DNA of 64,000 nucleotides. It comes from Adineta vaga. Lineage: Eukaryota; Rotifera. The translations under genes and the position numbers were made by a program. Below the pieces are notes generated by a model, which was not told the DNA's origin, made no database searches, and saw nothing but the letters and a program-made list of their open reading frames with translations. Within the stretch, counting starts at the first letter, position 1. Every line of letters starts with the position of its first letter. Location: assembly GCA_021613535.1 (NCBI GenBank), contig CP075495.1:12400001-12464000 (forward strand). The letters run 5' to 3'. Below are positions 11,605 through 25,835 of the stretch, piece by piece.

Positions 11605-14600
11605 AGTAAAATTTTCAAAATAAAGCTAAGAGGAATGAAATAAATTTTTGAATGACTACAGCTTCGCGAGTCAATGTTAACGTATGACAGTGTTATTGAA
11701 GTAGTTGTGTCTCTTTTTTTTTCTTTCGCGTTCTGATCGCGTTTTTCTTTTTCTTGTTCCACTTATATTTTTTTTTCTTCTTGCTGTTTATCACTCTTTA
11801 CTCTATATAAATGACGCAAATGTTGTTGTAGCAAGAGTAATATGACAAATAACAGAAGAAAAATAAGCCGATCAAATAGGTCAATAAATTTGAATAAGAA
11901 TTTTTCAATAAATGAAATAATGAAGAATTAAAATCTAAAATAAGAACGTAAAAATTTATAATTTCATTTCAAATTATTGAGAATATGGCTGTATTTCTAA
12001 TAATCACATTTTCCAAAGTTATTATATGTGCTATGTTGATTATTTTCATTATTACCAAAAAAGAACACTTTGACCGTGATGAGGATTGCAATGTAGGCAA
12101 TAATACAGAAAAAAAAACGAGAAAAGGAAGAAGAAAGAGAAAAGAAAACTAACGAGCGTCGTGCGTTTCTTTTACGAAGAAAAAAAATTGTAGGCATTGA
12201 ATGCGCTTATTGGGGTCAACTTGACCTAAGTTCGATTGTAAGAGATAAAAAAAGCTTAACGAAAGACGTATAAATCGATAGTTTAGAACGAAATTTTCTT
12301 CTGTCATTCTAGATTTTGATAAACGGTTGTTTTTCTAGACGACTAATTCTAATCAAAAAGTCATTTGTTTTTGGAAAATAATATGTAACATATCTTTTCA
12401 TATCTGAGAAGAAAAGACTGTTCCGTAGGGACAGAAAAAAAAACGGATTTTTTTTATTTTGATTTTAGTAAAACTAACAAACATGAAGTCCAATAATGAA
12501 GCTTTTGAAATCGTTGAAATTAACCAATATAAAAAAAGGCAAATGTTTTCTTAACTGAATCACTATCGAGACAGAAATGTACGTAAGAAATTTTTTATCT
12601 CTTCTGTCTTCAAAGACATGATGACCTTGGAATAAATATATACATTTGTCTGTAAAAGATTAATCGAAGATACTTTGGAGTTTCCTCTTTCCTTATTACA
12701 AAAAAAACTCCTTATCAGCTCATTTTTCAAGATCAATTTACTATGTGACTCTTAAGACAACGTCATTTATTTGTAGTTGTATTCCAGCCGAAAATAACAC
12801 AATGGGATAACGCTATCATGTTATCGATTACTTGACCTTATCAATAAAATGCTTTCTATTTTCTCCCCTTTTAATGTCTCTCGAAGAAAATAGATGAGTT
12901 CTCTTTTTTCAATAAAAAGAAATATATGTATCAATGAGTTTTTTTTCTTCCGGGAAAGCAAATTCATATGTTTTAGTCAGTTATAAAAGTTATTAGTAAA
13001 TGGTGATAACTTGCCGAGAAATAAAAGCAATTAACTTAATCACATGATCATGTGAATTAAGGTGATAAACACGATATACCTAAAAGAGAAATGAAAACTA
13101 ATTATGTTCATATTCAACTGCTGCTGCTCCATTATATTCTCATCTTTTGTCTAACCTTTCTCAACGGTTTTTGTCTTTTTTTGACAGAACTATGATGTCC
13201 TTTGCGCTCTTTAACCTACATAAGATCATAATATTTCTTATTCTTTTGACATGCATTTTCTTAAGAAGGATATTTATACTTTTAAAAGTCATCAATAGGT
13301 TCATATGAATATAAAATTATATTTTCTTATTACTTACTGTTCATATGTGATATCATCAATATTTTCTCAATTTTTCTTTCTGAAAACTCGTCATTTCGAC
13401 TAACTAAAATATTCTTCATGTTTCAAAGAAAAGTCTTTAGGAAAACTCACAAACTTTCTGCATAAATGAATTGAATTGAAGTGAACTTAACATATCTTTC
13501 TTTCTTTTTCTAACTATTTATAAAATACTGTTGGAACTCAGTTCAGTTAAGCGTATCAAATAGATATTCTGTAGGCGGAATAGCAGCAATACTTATATAT
13601 TTATTTGATTTAAATATATATGCGCAAAAAAGAACACATTACTTATTTTGTCAGTTTTTATTCAAGTTGTCTGACTACTTTCAGTCAACAAGATTTCCTG
13701 CTCCATAAATTTACAATACATATTTAATTTGACCATAAAGAAAACTAGCAATGACAACCAACAAACAAGTATCACTTGTCTTCATGGTATATGTATGCAT
13801 ATGCGGAAATACGAATTGTTAGTAAAACAGATTTTAAAACCGAAAATTTCTATAGCTGTATGTCAACAGGAAACTCATCAAGTGTCATTCATTTCAAGCA
13901 TATTTGTTTGGGTATGAATAATAAACTAGTTTAGTTGAGTTCTATTTTATATTTCAACTGATGTAAGGAAAAAATAACTCACGTTATAGTTTGAATGTGC
14001 GATATTTTTGAGTGCATGCAATGTCAAGGTGTGAATCTGACTGTATGTGAATAGAACGCAATCATAGATAGTAATAATAAAGCAATTAACAATCAATACT
14101 AACTAAATGAATGCATTTTACCATTGATGAAATCTATCATTTCTCTCTCTCTCTCTTTTCTCTAATGATCACGTTATTGTCTAATTAAACATTATATATG
14201 TTTTTTTGTTTTCGTTTTTTTCTGATCAATCATTCGTGAAATATGAGATAGGTGACTGTACTTTATTTACTCCATTAGTAAGAATAAAATTCCCATGTAA
14301 AATAAAAAATGATTTCTTACATAAAAATATGCGTAATATAAAGCCTTCGAGTGATTTTACACGTCACAGAAACTAATGAATATAAAATATCGATGATATT
14401 TTCCCGTCAAATAGCCAAATCTATACATAAACTTATTCCTGTATTATAAGTCTGAAAAACTTACTGATAAAGTTAAAATTATAGATCGATCGTTTCTTTT
14501 AATCAACACGTGAATTAAGAGGGTATGTTTTAGAACGTCGAAATAATAAGAAACTTTTTTCATCACATGATTGATTATATATATCAAGGTATTTTCTTTT

Positions 14601-15255
14601 TCATATATTTTCGTATTAATTAGTTTCTGTAGACATATTCGATATAAACTGTACGATTATATGATAATATGTAACAGAATATGAATTCAAGGTGAAAAGT
14701 ACTTGAATGAGTATTTTAGTATAATGCATGATGACATAAATGATTGAGAATTATGATGCTCCACATAACAAGAATTAATAATACCAAAAATGATCTATTA
14801 AACCATAAGAAGTACAAAACTATCTTGTAATGACTTGAATTTCATTTTGTATATGAAATAATGAATACATAATACTCATTGATATATATGGCAAATCATG
14901 TTTTATAGAAGAAGCCTGAACGAGTCGTCTACTTGAATATCATGCCTGAAGCACTTTTCTCAAAGTTGAAAACAGAACATTAAATCTCATATTTTCAATG
15001 ATCACTACCAACACTTTCTCTGAAATGGGATAAAAATTGAGAAGGGAAGAACAACAGTTAAATAAATTGTTTTTTTTTCTCTTTTACACTTTGTCTATAG
15101 GAAAAAAACACGTTTAGGAAAGAAAAGAAAAAAAATAAATAAAAGCTGCACACGGATGACTCATTGGGTATTTCTTTTCAAAGGGTGTTTTTGTAGAATT
15201 GTTTTCTATATGCAATCTTGAGAAAGTATTTGAATAATCTATTTCAATAGGTAGA
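11605..15255. other. 3.6-kb gene-poor region
   Basis: This is long AT-rich spacer upstream of ZNFX1. A 34-codon frame at 13091-13195 (plus) encodes a strongly hydrophobic leader (QLLLLHYILIFCLTFLNG) and ends soon after; it is listed as an observation only. A CT-rich run lies at about 14143-14160. Microsatellite-like TA stretches are scattered. No transposon ends, RNA gene or conserved coding frame were seen. Confidence 0.5.
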
Positions 15256-18200
15256 ATGGCATTCAAAAACTCATTCAATACAACAGCAAATAATCTAAAG
15301 TAAAGTCGATGAATTGAGTTTCTGGAATCTTCTTAATTATTTTCTAATTAAGAATTGATGAAACAGCAAATGAAAAACTTTTATTTCATCTCCATCGATT
15401 GAAACATGCAAGAAATGGATGTGAATTATTACTTGAAAAATCGAAACTTGTTGATCGTTTTTTCGCAGATTCTGAAATGAATAATTTATCTATGCTTAGT
15501 CAATTCTTTACTTTTCTTCTTCAATCTATACAAAATTCAAGACAAAATGCAGCTAAACTTATTCTACGTTTACCTGGTTCTGATCTATGAATTTTGCCTA
15601 TAATCAACTTGGATCTTTCACGTATCTTGATCAAACAGAAAAGGTTCTATTAGATAAATTTGTTTGCATCTTAGCTCAAGTTTTACAACATCTATTTGAA
15701 TTACATCCATCTTGTTGGGATCAATTAAATTCCTTGGGTTTATTTGATCGACTTGAAATATATAGTCAAAAAACATCAGTTCGTAATCATTTTCATCCGA
15801 TTGAATTTTAAATTATGATTTTTTTTAAATTTAGAATGAAGATACACAATTGAAAGTAACTGAATTAATCTCTCGATCCAACCAAATACGAGATGAATAT
15901 GATCAGAAGAAGAAAAAATCTTCGAAACAAAGAAATGAAACTCAAATAGATCGAGATGATCCACCACCAGATGATTTTCATCAAGTAAAGATTTGTTTGA
16001 GATTGTATGCTTCTTAGAATATGAAATGATACTTTTAGCTTTCGATTTATCCAACTTTAGAAGATATTTTCGAACCACAAATGCCTTATTTACGAAAAAA
16101 TATCACAACCGGTCATTATAAAAATGGCACCCATTATCTTGATGTAAGACGAAGAAATAATTTCTCTTTCTTTAAAAATTCCTCTTCCCTTTTTTCTTAG
16201 ATACATTTTCGTCTTCTTCGAGAAGATTTCCTTCAACCATTACGTGAAGCCATATGTCAATATATGAATGATGATGATCGTAGTGTTACATTTCGAAATA
16301 CAAATGTTCGTTTATATCGAAATACAATATTAACTGGAACAATATGTTCACATGTTGGCATTTTATTTTCACTTGCTATTGATTTCGAAACATTACCAAA
16401 ATCAATTAGTTGGACGAATTCACGACGATTAATCTATGGAAATTTACTTGCAGCAACATTTGATGATTTTGCAACGAGTTGTTTTCTATTAACAGTTGAT
16501 GATCGATCAAATATTGACAAAAATGGAACGATCTCCGTTCGAGTAAATTTCATAGTTAATACAAGAGAAAACTATTTTTGTGATTTTAGTGTCAGAAAGA
16601 ACTGTGTGATCATAAACTAATGCGAATTCCTCCAGGGACATCATTTACTTTATTAGAAACAACCTCCTATTTTGAAGCATATCGGCCAATTTTGCAAGCT
16701 TTACAAAATATTAAAGATGATCAAATACCTCTGGAAAAATATATACTTCATTGTGATACAAATGTCATGTTACCGAATTATTTTGAATTAAAATCTGAAA
16801 TTGATTTTCAATTACTCTTAGTTAAAAATACTGAACAATGTGAACAATATAATGGTGGTTTGAGTAATATCAAAGATTTAACTACATGGCCAAATGCTAA
16901 ACAACTAGGATTAGACCAGAGTCAATATCAAGCATTACAATTAGCTTTAACTAAATCTGTTGCTCTTATTCAAGGTAAAAGAAACGATTAGTCGTGAAGT
17001 GATTGAATCTCTCTCTCTATCTATCTTTCAACATTCATATTTTACTTTTCAGGTCCACCAGGATGTGGAAAAACATTTCTTGGTGTTCGATTAGCAGAAT
17101 TATTTTATCATAATCGTCAACGAATAGCTGGTTGTGAACGACCAATTCTTATGATTTGTTATACAAATCATGCTTTAGATCAATTTTTATCTTCTATTAT
17201 TCAAAAACTTTCTCTCCAACCTGGTCAAGTCGTTCGTGTTGGTGGTCGTAGTACGCATACAGAAATAGAACCATTCTTAATTCAAAATTTACGTCAACAA
17301 CGTCGTGATGCTCGTTCAAAGAATAGAGAAATATCGGAAAAATATGATATACTTAGAAATATCAAAAGTCAATTGGATGATTGTCAGAAATTCTATTATG
17401 ATTGTAGTCAAAAAATACTGGATATTAGTCAATTATTACGTGTGATGGATAAGAATCAATTTCTAACATTAATTGATCCGATTCTACTAGAATTAGATAT
17501 CTTTGTTAAACATTGGAATTTAAATAAAGGTGGAATATATTGTTGTCGATCAACTGGAATTGAAGAAGATAGTGGCACTAAAGCTGAAGAATCTATTTCT
17601 CAAAGTGATGATGATGATGATGATGATGAAATTTTGTCAGAAATTGAAAGATCTCAACGTATGAAAAATCGAATTGATTGTCATAAATTAAATAAATTAT
17701 CATCTAGTGATGAAAGACGAATCAATCAATTGTTTATTGAATGGTTAGGTGCAAAACACTTTGAGATAATTAATTATCAAGATAAAGAAGAAATTGAAGG
17801 TAAGTTTAAAAGAAAAGATGTATAAATCTTATCGAAATAGTATTGATCTTCTTTTGTTGCAATAGATGATGGTCAAGGTGAATTTCAAGAAAAACAAAGA
17901 AATAAAAAGAAGAAAAATCAAATCAAAGCAGCAGCTGTTTTAAAAGGTATATTGGAAAGTTCAATTAATTGCAAAGAAAAATTGATTGCTTTTATGATTA
18001 GAAATATTGAATGATCCAATGATATCATCAACATCAAATAATAATGATGAGAATGTCAATAATCTTGAAGAAGATGAAGAAGAAACACGACGTCAAGAAA
18101 ATATTGATAATTCATATATTCCATTTACACTTTTGAATCCAAAAACGGAAAAAGAAAAAGCACAATTAAATACGGAACAACTCGAATATATGCAACGTTT

Positions 18201-21200
18201 ATTAACTACTCGAACAGGTCTACTATCCGATGATGATGTGAGAAAGATTGAAAATTTATGCGCAAAATCATTGAATAAAGACCAACGACAAGCTCTCTAT
18301 CGATATTGGCTTTATAAATATGTTCAATTATTAACTGGTAGATAGAGAATAGAAGATATGTGTTTTTCTTGGTACTTAATTAGTGTATGTTGTTGTTTTT
18401 TCTTCAGAGGAATGGTTTCGTTTAAACGAACAATATGATGAAAATCATCAAATACTTCAAGAATTATGGTTAGCAAATGATCGTTCATATATGGATGATG
18501 CATTTATGTAAAAAGAAATGTTTATTTTAGTTCTAATATATCGATTGTTTTTCTTTTCATTATTAGAATCGCAATGACAACACATTGTGCATCACGATAT
18601 CAAAAAGTATTGAAACAAATTGCACCACGAATTTGTATTGTTGAAGAAGCAGCTGAAGTAAAACTTCGAAATCTTGTCATAATTAAACAGAACAGAAACA
18701 ATGATTTGAAACTATTTTAGGTCTTTGAATCACATATTATTACCGCCATTGGTGAACGTATTGAACATTTAATTCTTATTGGTGATCATATTCAACTTCG
18801 TCCATCACCAAATGTTTATACATTAGCAAAACATTTTAAACTTGATGTTTCTTTATTTGAACGATTAATTAATAATAAAATGCCATCCATTCAATTATGT
18901 GAACAACATCGTTCAATACCAATGATTTCAAAATTGACACATCATTTTTATGATATTCCGATTCTTAATCATCCATCAGTTTGTAATCGTTCAACGATTA
19001 CTGGTGTTTCACATCCATTGTATTTTATTGATCATTCTAATTCCGAAGAAAATGTTGCTGATGGTGTTTCAAAAAGAAATTCATATGAATGTCATTATAT
19101 TATACAATTAGCTAATTATTTAATAAATCAAGGATATGAAAAGAGTTCGATTACTATTTTAACAACATATATGGGCCAACGTCAATTAATTTACAAGACT
19201 ATAACTCAATCTTTTAAACATTTAAAAGGTATTCATATTACAGTAAGTTGATTTCTGTTGTTTCTTCTTTAAATTGAAAATCAATTTAAATATTTTAGGT
19301 TGTGGATAATTATCAAGGTGAAGAAAATCGAATTATTCTATTGAGTCTTGTTCGTAGTAATGTTGAAAAACGTCTCGGTTATTTAGCTGTTGATAATCGT
19401 ATATGCGTTACATTATCTCGTGCACAAGATGGTTTTTACGTTATTGGAAATTTTCATTTACTTGCTGAAAATAATGAAACATGGAAAATTATTGTAGATA
19501 AAATGAAAGAAGCACAACTCATTGGTTCAGGTTAGTATTGATGTTCGTTTCATTTTCAAAAATAAGTTTTCTTGTGCATTTTATTTTAGGACTTCCAATT
19601 AATTGTGCTAATCATTTAACTAATCAATTAATATGTCATCATCCAAATGATTTTCTCAAGCGACCACTTGGTGGTTGTGGTTCGAAATGTGAAACACGAC
19701 TAGCTTGTGGTCATCAATGTCCATTGAGTTGTCATAATACATCTCATATTAAATTAACTTGTCAAAAGCCTTGTTCAAAGAAATATGATGATTGTGATCA
19801 TAGATGTGAAAAGAAATGTCATTCAGGAACAGCATGTTTACCGTGCAGTGTGATGATTGCATTGAAGATGCCTCATTGTGAACATACAAGTGATATACCA
19901 TGTTTTATGCGAAAAACAAATCAACTGGATTGTGGTGTACTTGTGGCATATACTTGTCCTCTTGGTCATCACGTACAAGTGCGTTGTTGTGATTTAAGAA
20001 ATCAAGAATTACGTGATCGACTATGCATTCATCCATGTGATTTTACTCTTGTAAGTATACTTTATTAATTATGAATAATAAAGATTATCGATTTTGTCAT
20101 ATAGAAATGTGGACATCCCTGTACAGGAACATGTTCAACATGTCTTCAAGGACGATTTCATTGTCCATGTGATCAACAAGAACTTATTGTTTATGTATGT
20201 GGTCATAGTAAGAAACAACGTTGTCATGAGCTTGGACCACGCTGTGAATTACCATACATTAAATTATGTAATCATTCGGACGAACCCAATATACGTAATA
20301 ATATAAGTAAATGTCTGATATATCAATGTATGCGATATTGTTTGAATCGGTGTAAACATACACGTTGTGAACAGCGATGCAGAGCTGAGTGTGATCGTGT
20401 ACCATGTAATGAAAAGTGTACACGACGTTTCGATTGCGAACATTATTGTAATGGGATTTGTGGCGAACCTTGTATTGACTGTCTTCATTGTCGTGATAAG
20501 AATTTAACGAAAGATATTAGTGACGTAATTAGAGGTCAGAATTTAAGATATGCAACTTTTGTTCAACTCGAATGTGGTCACCTGTTTAAACCAGATGTAC
20601 TCGATGCACATGTCGAGAGTTTCAAAGAAAAGTAAGTTTTCTCAATAAAGTTTTGTTTGAATGATTTCGTTTTTTTTTATTATCAAAGGCAATTTCTCTC
20701 CAAAGGATTTATTCGTGTTGATTATCCTCGTTGTCCAACATGTCAATGGTCTCTGGTGAAATGTAAACGATATTCTAGTCTCATAAAAATGATTCATGCT
20801 AGAATGGAAAATGTTACTGCAACCGCATTGACTTTATCTGAAGCTGGTATAGACACTTTTGGATTAGCTGTCATTCTATCAACTTTAGATGTTAAATTAC
20901 CAACTTCTATCAAGACTATCATCGAACGAAATTTTGCTCATCAACGTCGTAGAAGACTTACGAAATTATTTATACATGTTACTGAACTTTTTGAAAAACT
21001 GAGTAATCGAATGGATATTGAACGAGATAAATTGCTGCGAGCTGTCTATGAATATGTTGAAAAAAATGATTCAATATTTCTTACTCGACAACAATGGTCA
21101 GACTTAGAAAATGAATATAATCGTTTGTTTCTGATTGATCGTTTTCGAACAGCAAAAGAATCATCCGAATTAGATTATAATGAATTACAAATCGAAACGA

Positions 21201-21600
21201 TAAATGATATTCTTTCTACATCAAATGAATTTACACAATTAGCATGTGAAGTATGTAATGCTTTATTAAAACCTGATGAAGATACAACAGATACATGGAA
21301 ATCAATTTTACCTGGTGAAATAACATGGAATGACTTTGAAAAAGATCGACTATTATGCGATGGTAAATGGATCGTATGTGTAAAATGTGAGTAGGTCAAT
21401 TGAAAGAAAAGGAAATTTTCTATCCAAAAAAATCGTGTTTCTTTTATTTAGCTTCCAGTGGTCATTTGTTATGGGAAGACACTATTACTGAACAATCAAT
21501 ATGTCAATTATGTCAGCAGGTTAATACGACTGCATCATACAGAGTTACAGGTCGTGGAAAACCTATTTATCGTGGAAACTATAATCGTGGTCGTCGATAA
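15256..21600 (+). CDS. ZNFX1: NFX1-type zinc finger-containing protein 1, SF1 RNA helicase
   Basis: ZNFX1 proteins are superfamily 1 helicases with C-terminal NFX1 zinc fingers. In nematodes they maintain small-RNA inheritance in germ granules, and in vertebrates they sense viral RNA. The start MAFKNSFNTTAN (15256) splices in frame to DETANEKLL. An N-terminal helical region runs to about 16.1 kb. ZNFX1-specific blocks follow (FRLLREDFLQPLREAI, RLIYGNLLAATF, YFEAYRPILQAL). Then come Walker A GPPGCGKT (17058), MICYTNHALDQFL, an acidic insert of about 250 residues (DDDDDDDE near 17610), TTHCASRYQ, Walker B ICIVEEAAEV, LIGDHIQLRPSP, EQHRSIPM, TTYMGQRQ, VDNYQGEENRIILLSLVRSN and VTLSRAQDG. From 19.6 kb there are Cys/His repeats (CGHQCPLSCH, CGHPCTGTC). 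A Gly/Arg-rich tail (RGRGKPIYRGNYNRGRR-like) ends the protein at about 1,800 residues. Apparent frame breaks at 15577-15638 and about 16547-16594 are best read as 62-nt and 48-nt introns. Confidence 0.93.
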
Positions 21601-24147
21601 TCGTTGTTAAACAATATCACTCATCTATTTCAGCTCGTTATGCATTATATATGCAGCGACTGAAGTAGTAAAGACAATTTAATTATTGATAAATAAAATA
21701 AAAATCTATTACATTCTGTTGTGTTCATTTACATAGGAAACTAAAGATTGATAAAGCTAAAATGTCTGAGTACGTCTACAAACGAATGTACCAATGAATG
21801 TAAAAATAAATAAGTGCAAAATTTATGTGAGTAGATTCGTTTTATAAAAGGGTAATATTTTCTTATCAAATGAAATTTAAGTACACTCACACAGGAAATA
21901 TGAAATTAGAACAATCTGATTATCTTACCACGCATGTAAGACAAGTAATTCTATTCAGTTTTTTTTATCAGAATGTATACTATTGTTAAATATCTGATTT
22001 GAAAATGAATATAATGGCGTATGTTTAATCTTACCTTTTGTCCTTAAATTTTTGTGCATAAAATTTTAAACGCAAATCACTTCAAATGGTCCAGTACATC
22101 ATCACATTCTTCTGAAAAAAGGTACGTTTAAAAAGGATTGTCATGTTTGTTTTTCAAAAGTAAATTCGCTAAAAAGTTTAAAAGAATGGAATAAGCCAAC
22201 AGTACACAACATATGCGTTTATGTTTTTTGTGAAACAATAATATTGACATATGTGAAATAATTTTTCAATCGTATCAGCAATATTTAACATTTCACATAG
22301 CCTAAAGACAATATTTACATACTATTCAATAAAAGAAAAATATAGAATATATTTTCACTCTACTAACATTTACCAACATCAACTGAGTTAGAAAATCCAT
22401 TTCATAACAATCCTCATATGTTCAACGAAAAGGTAAAATATGATGTTTTCTAGCTTCTTTTAATTGAATAATAAGATTTATTTTTAAAAATCTTATTACA
22501 TATTAGATTAATATGTAATGTATTCTTTTAGTTCTTTGAATGTATTTTTTTCTCAAAAAAATAAAAATAAAATGTCTTTCTATGATTTTTTTTTCATAAA
22601 AGTACTCAGAAGAGAATGAGAGAAAAGAAAGAAAAAAGTAATAACACTATTTTCAATTTGAACATGATTAACTACTTGAGAAAAGACTGTCGAGAAAAAC
22701 AAGACATGTCAAACATGATCAGAAAAAGATAATAAAAGTTTAGAAGACATTTGATCACCTTATGCTGAAAGTCGGTCATTTCTTTCCGAGATGAATCTTA
22801 TTATAAAGAATATGTATGTTTTTGTTTATTTACTCATGTCCTTTCGATTCGAGGTTTTCTTCTTCCTCTCTCTCTTTCTCATATAATGCACTCCGAATAA
22901 AAGTACGTTCTTTTTTCTTTTATAATTTTTGTTGCAGATGAGTAACAAGGAGTATAAGAACTATTTATTGTAAAAAAAGTACAAAAGAAAATCATACTTT
23001 TATATTGAAATAGGAAGTTGACAATGAAGTAATGTAAGTGTAATATAAGAATTTTTTTATTCTATTTTTTAATTCATAACAATCGAATCAAAAACCAAAA
23101 GTTACAATTTTAAAACACAGTATTCAATCGATTCAAAAAAAAATTTAAAAAATTATTATTTGTGTTTTCCTATTACATGAAAAAGATAAGAAGTATGTAA
23201 ATTTGTTTCGTTCTTTAAATATGTTTTGCTCTAACTATGTACTTTTATATGATTTACCCTCATGGTTCGTAAATAATACGCCCATTAAATAATTAGAACA
23301 TACTTTTTTCTTGTGCTAACAGATAACTAATAAGTCAACGCGTTAGGTTAGAAAATTTACCTTACAGAAAATACAGTTAAGTATAACGGATTACTTTTTC
23401 TTCTCAATCTTTTCAAATCTGCTCGTGTTATTATTACTCATTGAGTTTCAATACGAAAAGTTTCTGTATGATATTTATATGTACTTTTTTCTTTCTTGTA
23501 AACCACATGACTAATAAAAATCAGACGTCAGTGTATTCATGAAGTTTGTTATTGTAGTTTTCAAACATCGATACGTAAATGTAGATGAGAACAAAGTTAG
23601 TACATATTTAGTTCTGTGAGTACATTAATTTTATAATCATGAGTTTGACTTGTTAAGATAATACATTGATATTGAATTTTTTTATTTCATTGATATTTGA
23701 TCCGCTTCAATTTTCTGCTAAAGAACGTGCTAGAAACTTGATAAATAATGTATAGGATTAAAACAATTATTTGTTCTTCTATTTGATAAAGAAGATTATG
23801 TCAACTATTATAGATCGATAGAGAGAAAGAGAGAGAACGGATGTATTCTAAATATTTAAAATTTTTATTTCAACTATTAGTTCAAAAAAGCGTGATGTCA
23901 TTTACCTTCTTTATTAGTTTTAGTTCAATTTAGTACTGATGGTAATGTTTTTCTATTGTGTAGTCGAATTTATGTGACTATTAAATTATATTATAAGTTA
24001 ATTAACGTTGTTGGAACGCCTCTGGTATCCTTTTTCTACATGAATTATTCTCAGAAGTTTATATTTTGTATCTGAAATTTACATAAAGAATAAAGCTGAG
24101 AAATACTTTCTGTATGAATCTTTTTTAGATTTCGAATTACATATCAA
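21601..24147. other. Intergenic region, no gene recognised
   Basis: Overlapping AATAAA signals at about 21690-21700 probably end the ZNFX1 transcript. The remaining 2.4 kb is AT-rich, with A and T runs and no conserved coding frame, RNA gene or repeat family visible by eye. Confidence 0.55.
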
Positions 24148-25263
24148 ATGTATTTTGTGATAAACAATCGTATTCGAACAATCGTTCTTTTTTTATTAGT
24201 TCTGTTTATTGTACTTGTGGGATCTATTTCTTGGCCATGGTTTTGTGCTGCATGGATATGGCATAGAAGTACTATTGAATTTCCTCTTACTTCATTATTT
24301 AATCACAGTCGAATGAAAGTACCATCTATAATTCATCAAACTTGGCGAGATAAGAATAGTATTCCATTAAGTTGGCAAGAAGCTTCAAATTCATGTCGAT
24401 CACTTCATTCAAATTATGAATATCGTTTTTGGACCGATGATAATGCTCGTCGTTTAATTGAAAAAGAATTTCCTTCTTTATTATCAACATATGATTCTTA
24501 TCCATATGATATTCAACGTGCTGATGTTATCCGTTTAATTGTTTTATATGTATATGGAGGAATTTATTTAGATTTTGATATTATTTGTTTGAAATCATTT
24601 GATCAATTGCGTTCATATGAATTCATTCTACCAAAAACAATGCCGGTTGGACTATCAAATGACCTTATTGTTGCTCAACCAAAACATCCATTTTTATTAC
24701 AACTTCTCAATAATTTACCAAAAATGAATCGAAATTATCTTACTAAGTAATTGTTTTGTTTTTTCTCGATAACATTTGTTTAAGAATCGTTGTTTTTTTT
24801 AAATCTTTTTAAAGATATGCAACTGTGATGTTTTCTACTGGTCCAATGTATATCACACATGAAGCATCTAATTATGTCAATCGTTCTTCGATCGATATTC
24901 TGTCTCAAGATCTTTATGGGAAATATGTTCACAATTCCACCCGAGCTCTTTTCAAACATTTAAAGGGTAAAAAATAAACAAAATTAAAACTAATGATTTA
25001 TTTACATACATATATTTCTTTTGTAGCTTCATCTTGGCATGGTAATGATGCCGCATTCGTGAAATGGATGTACCGTCGACGAACAGCTTTTCTCTCATTA
25101 TTGGTCATCGTATTCCTATTGACCTTTGCCCTCATCTATCTCGTTCAACATTATCATTCAAATATGAATTTTCTAAAAGAAATATTTTTAATGGAAAAGT
25201 TTCAATTTAGAAAATCATCATTAAATTACGAGAAGATTCCATCAAATATGATATCAGTTTAGT
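24148..25263 (+). CDS. GT32 family mannosyltransferase (inositol phosphoceramide mannosyltransferase-like)
   Basis: The encoded enzyme belongs to the DXD glycosyltransferases of family GT32. Its closest character is that of the fungal SUR1/CSH1 subunits, which add mannose to inositol phosphoceramide in the Golgi. Three exons give about 330 residues. An N-terminal membrane anchor (residues about 10-35, IVLFLLVLFIVLVGSISW) precedes the catalytic core: IIHQTWRDK, YRFWTDDNARRLI, YDSYPYDIQRADVIRL, YVYGGIYLDFDIICL with the DXD motif, GLSNDLIVAQPKHPF, FSTGPMYIT and SSWHGNDAAF. A second hydrophobic helix near the C terminus (FLSLLVIVFLLTFALIYLV) resembles the C-terminal membrane segment of the fungal enzymes. 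The start follows a TTTTTTTAG acceptor 20 nt upstream. Donor of lipid and sugar cannot be told from sequence. Animals mostly lack this lipid, which makes its neighbour, a Grg1-like gene of fungal type, notable. Confidence 0.85.
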
Positions 25264-25731
25264 TTTGTGTATATATGTATTTTATAGTGTGAAATTTCTA
25301 ATGAATTTATAGAATAAAAATTTAGGCTTATATTCAGTGCATTTCTATATTTATACATGTGTGTCTATCTCAATAAAATTCTAAACCAATCATTATTCGG
25401 CAAAGCACTATCTATCTATCTATCTATCTATTCATGATCAGTTCAGCTTCAGAGGAAGAACGAACAAATCGTCTGGAATAGTTCACGTTCATTTCTCAAG
25501 GAAGACTTTGATCATATTTTTTTTCTCCTTTCCTTTTCTTCTCTTCTCTTCGTTTCAGTATTTAGTGGTACGCACTCGGTGCACTCGGCCCATGATGCTT
25601 CTCGTTGATCCTGTCCTATATTTTTCTTCTTTTCCTTCTTTTTTTAGTTCGGGTTCTTTTCTTCTCTCGAATATATAATTAAAAGAGAAAAAAAAAGAGA
25701 AAGTGAGAGAAAAATAGACCCAACGATGCCC
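25264..25731. other. Spacer and promoter region between GT32 and Grg1-like genes
   Basis: The sequence holds a (TATC)n microsatellite at about 25410-25430, pyrimidine-rich tracts (about 25520-25560 and 25620-25670) and a small direct repeat (GCACTCGGTGCACTCGG, about 25572-25589). It is the likely upstream regulatory region of the Grg1-like gene. Confidence 0.5.
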
Positions 25732-25741
25732 TATAAAAAGG
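25732..25741 (+). promoter_or_regulatory. TATA box of the Grg1-like gene
   Basis: TATAAAAAGG lies about 100 nt before the start codon at 25836. A pyrimidine-rich initiator-like stretch (TTACACTCTCACA) begins about 25 nt after it, the usual distance to a transcription start. This is the cleanest core promoter in the window. A strong TATA box suits a highly expressed or inducible gene. Confidence 0.65.
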
Positions 25742-25835
25742 CGAATACGATGCTTTTACACTCTCACAATACATTTCACATCCTACGCTCACACTTATTC
25801 TCTCACTAAATTTCTTTTAATACACATTAAAACAA

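Noticed and set aside
15577-15638. Apparent frameshift near the start of ZNFX1 (stop at 15588-15590 with a second frame beginning at 15587)
   Set aside because: A 62-nt GT-AG intron at 15577-15638 restores the frame exactly, and its length is typical here. A pseudogene or programmed frameshift is not needed.
16547-16594. Second apparent frame break in ZNFX1
   Set aside because: A GTAAAT donor and a TGATTTTAG acceptor define a 48-nt intron that joins ISVR to CQKELCDHKLMRIPPG in frame.
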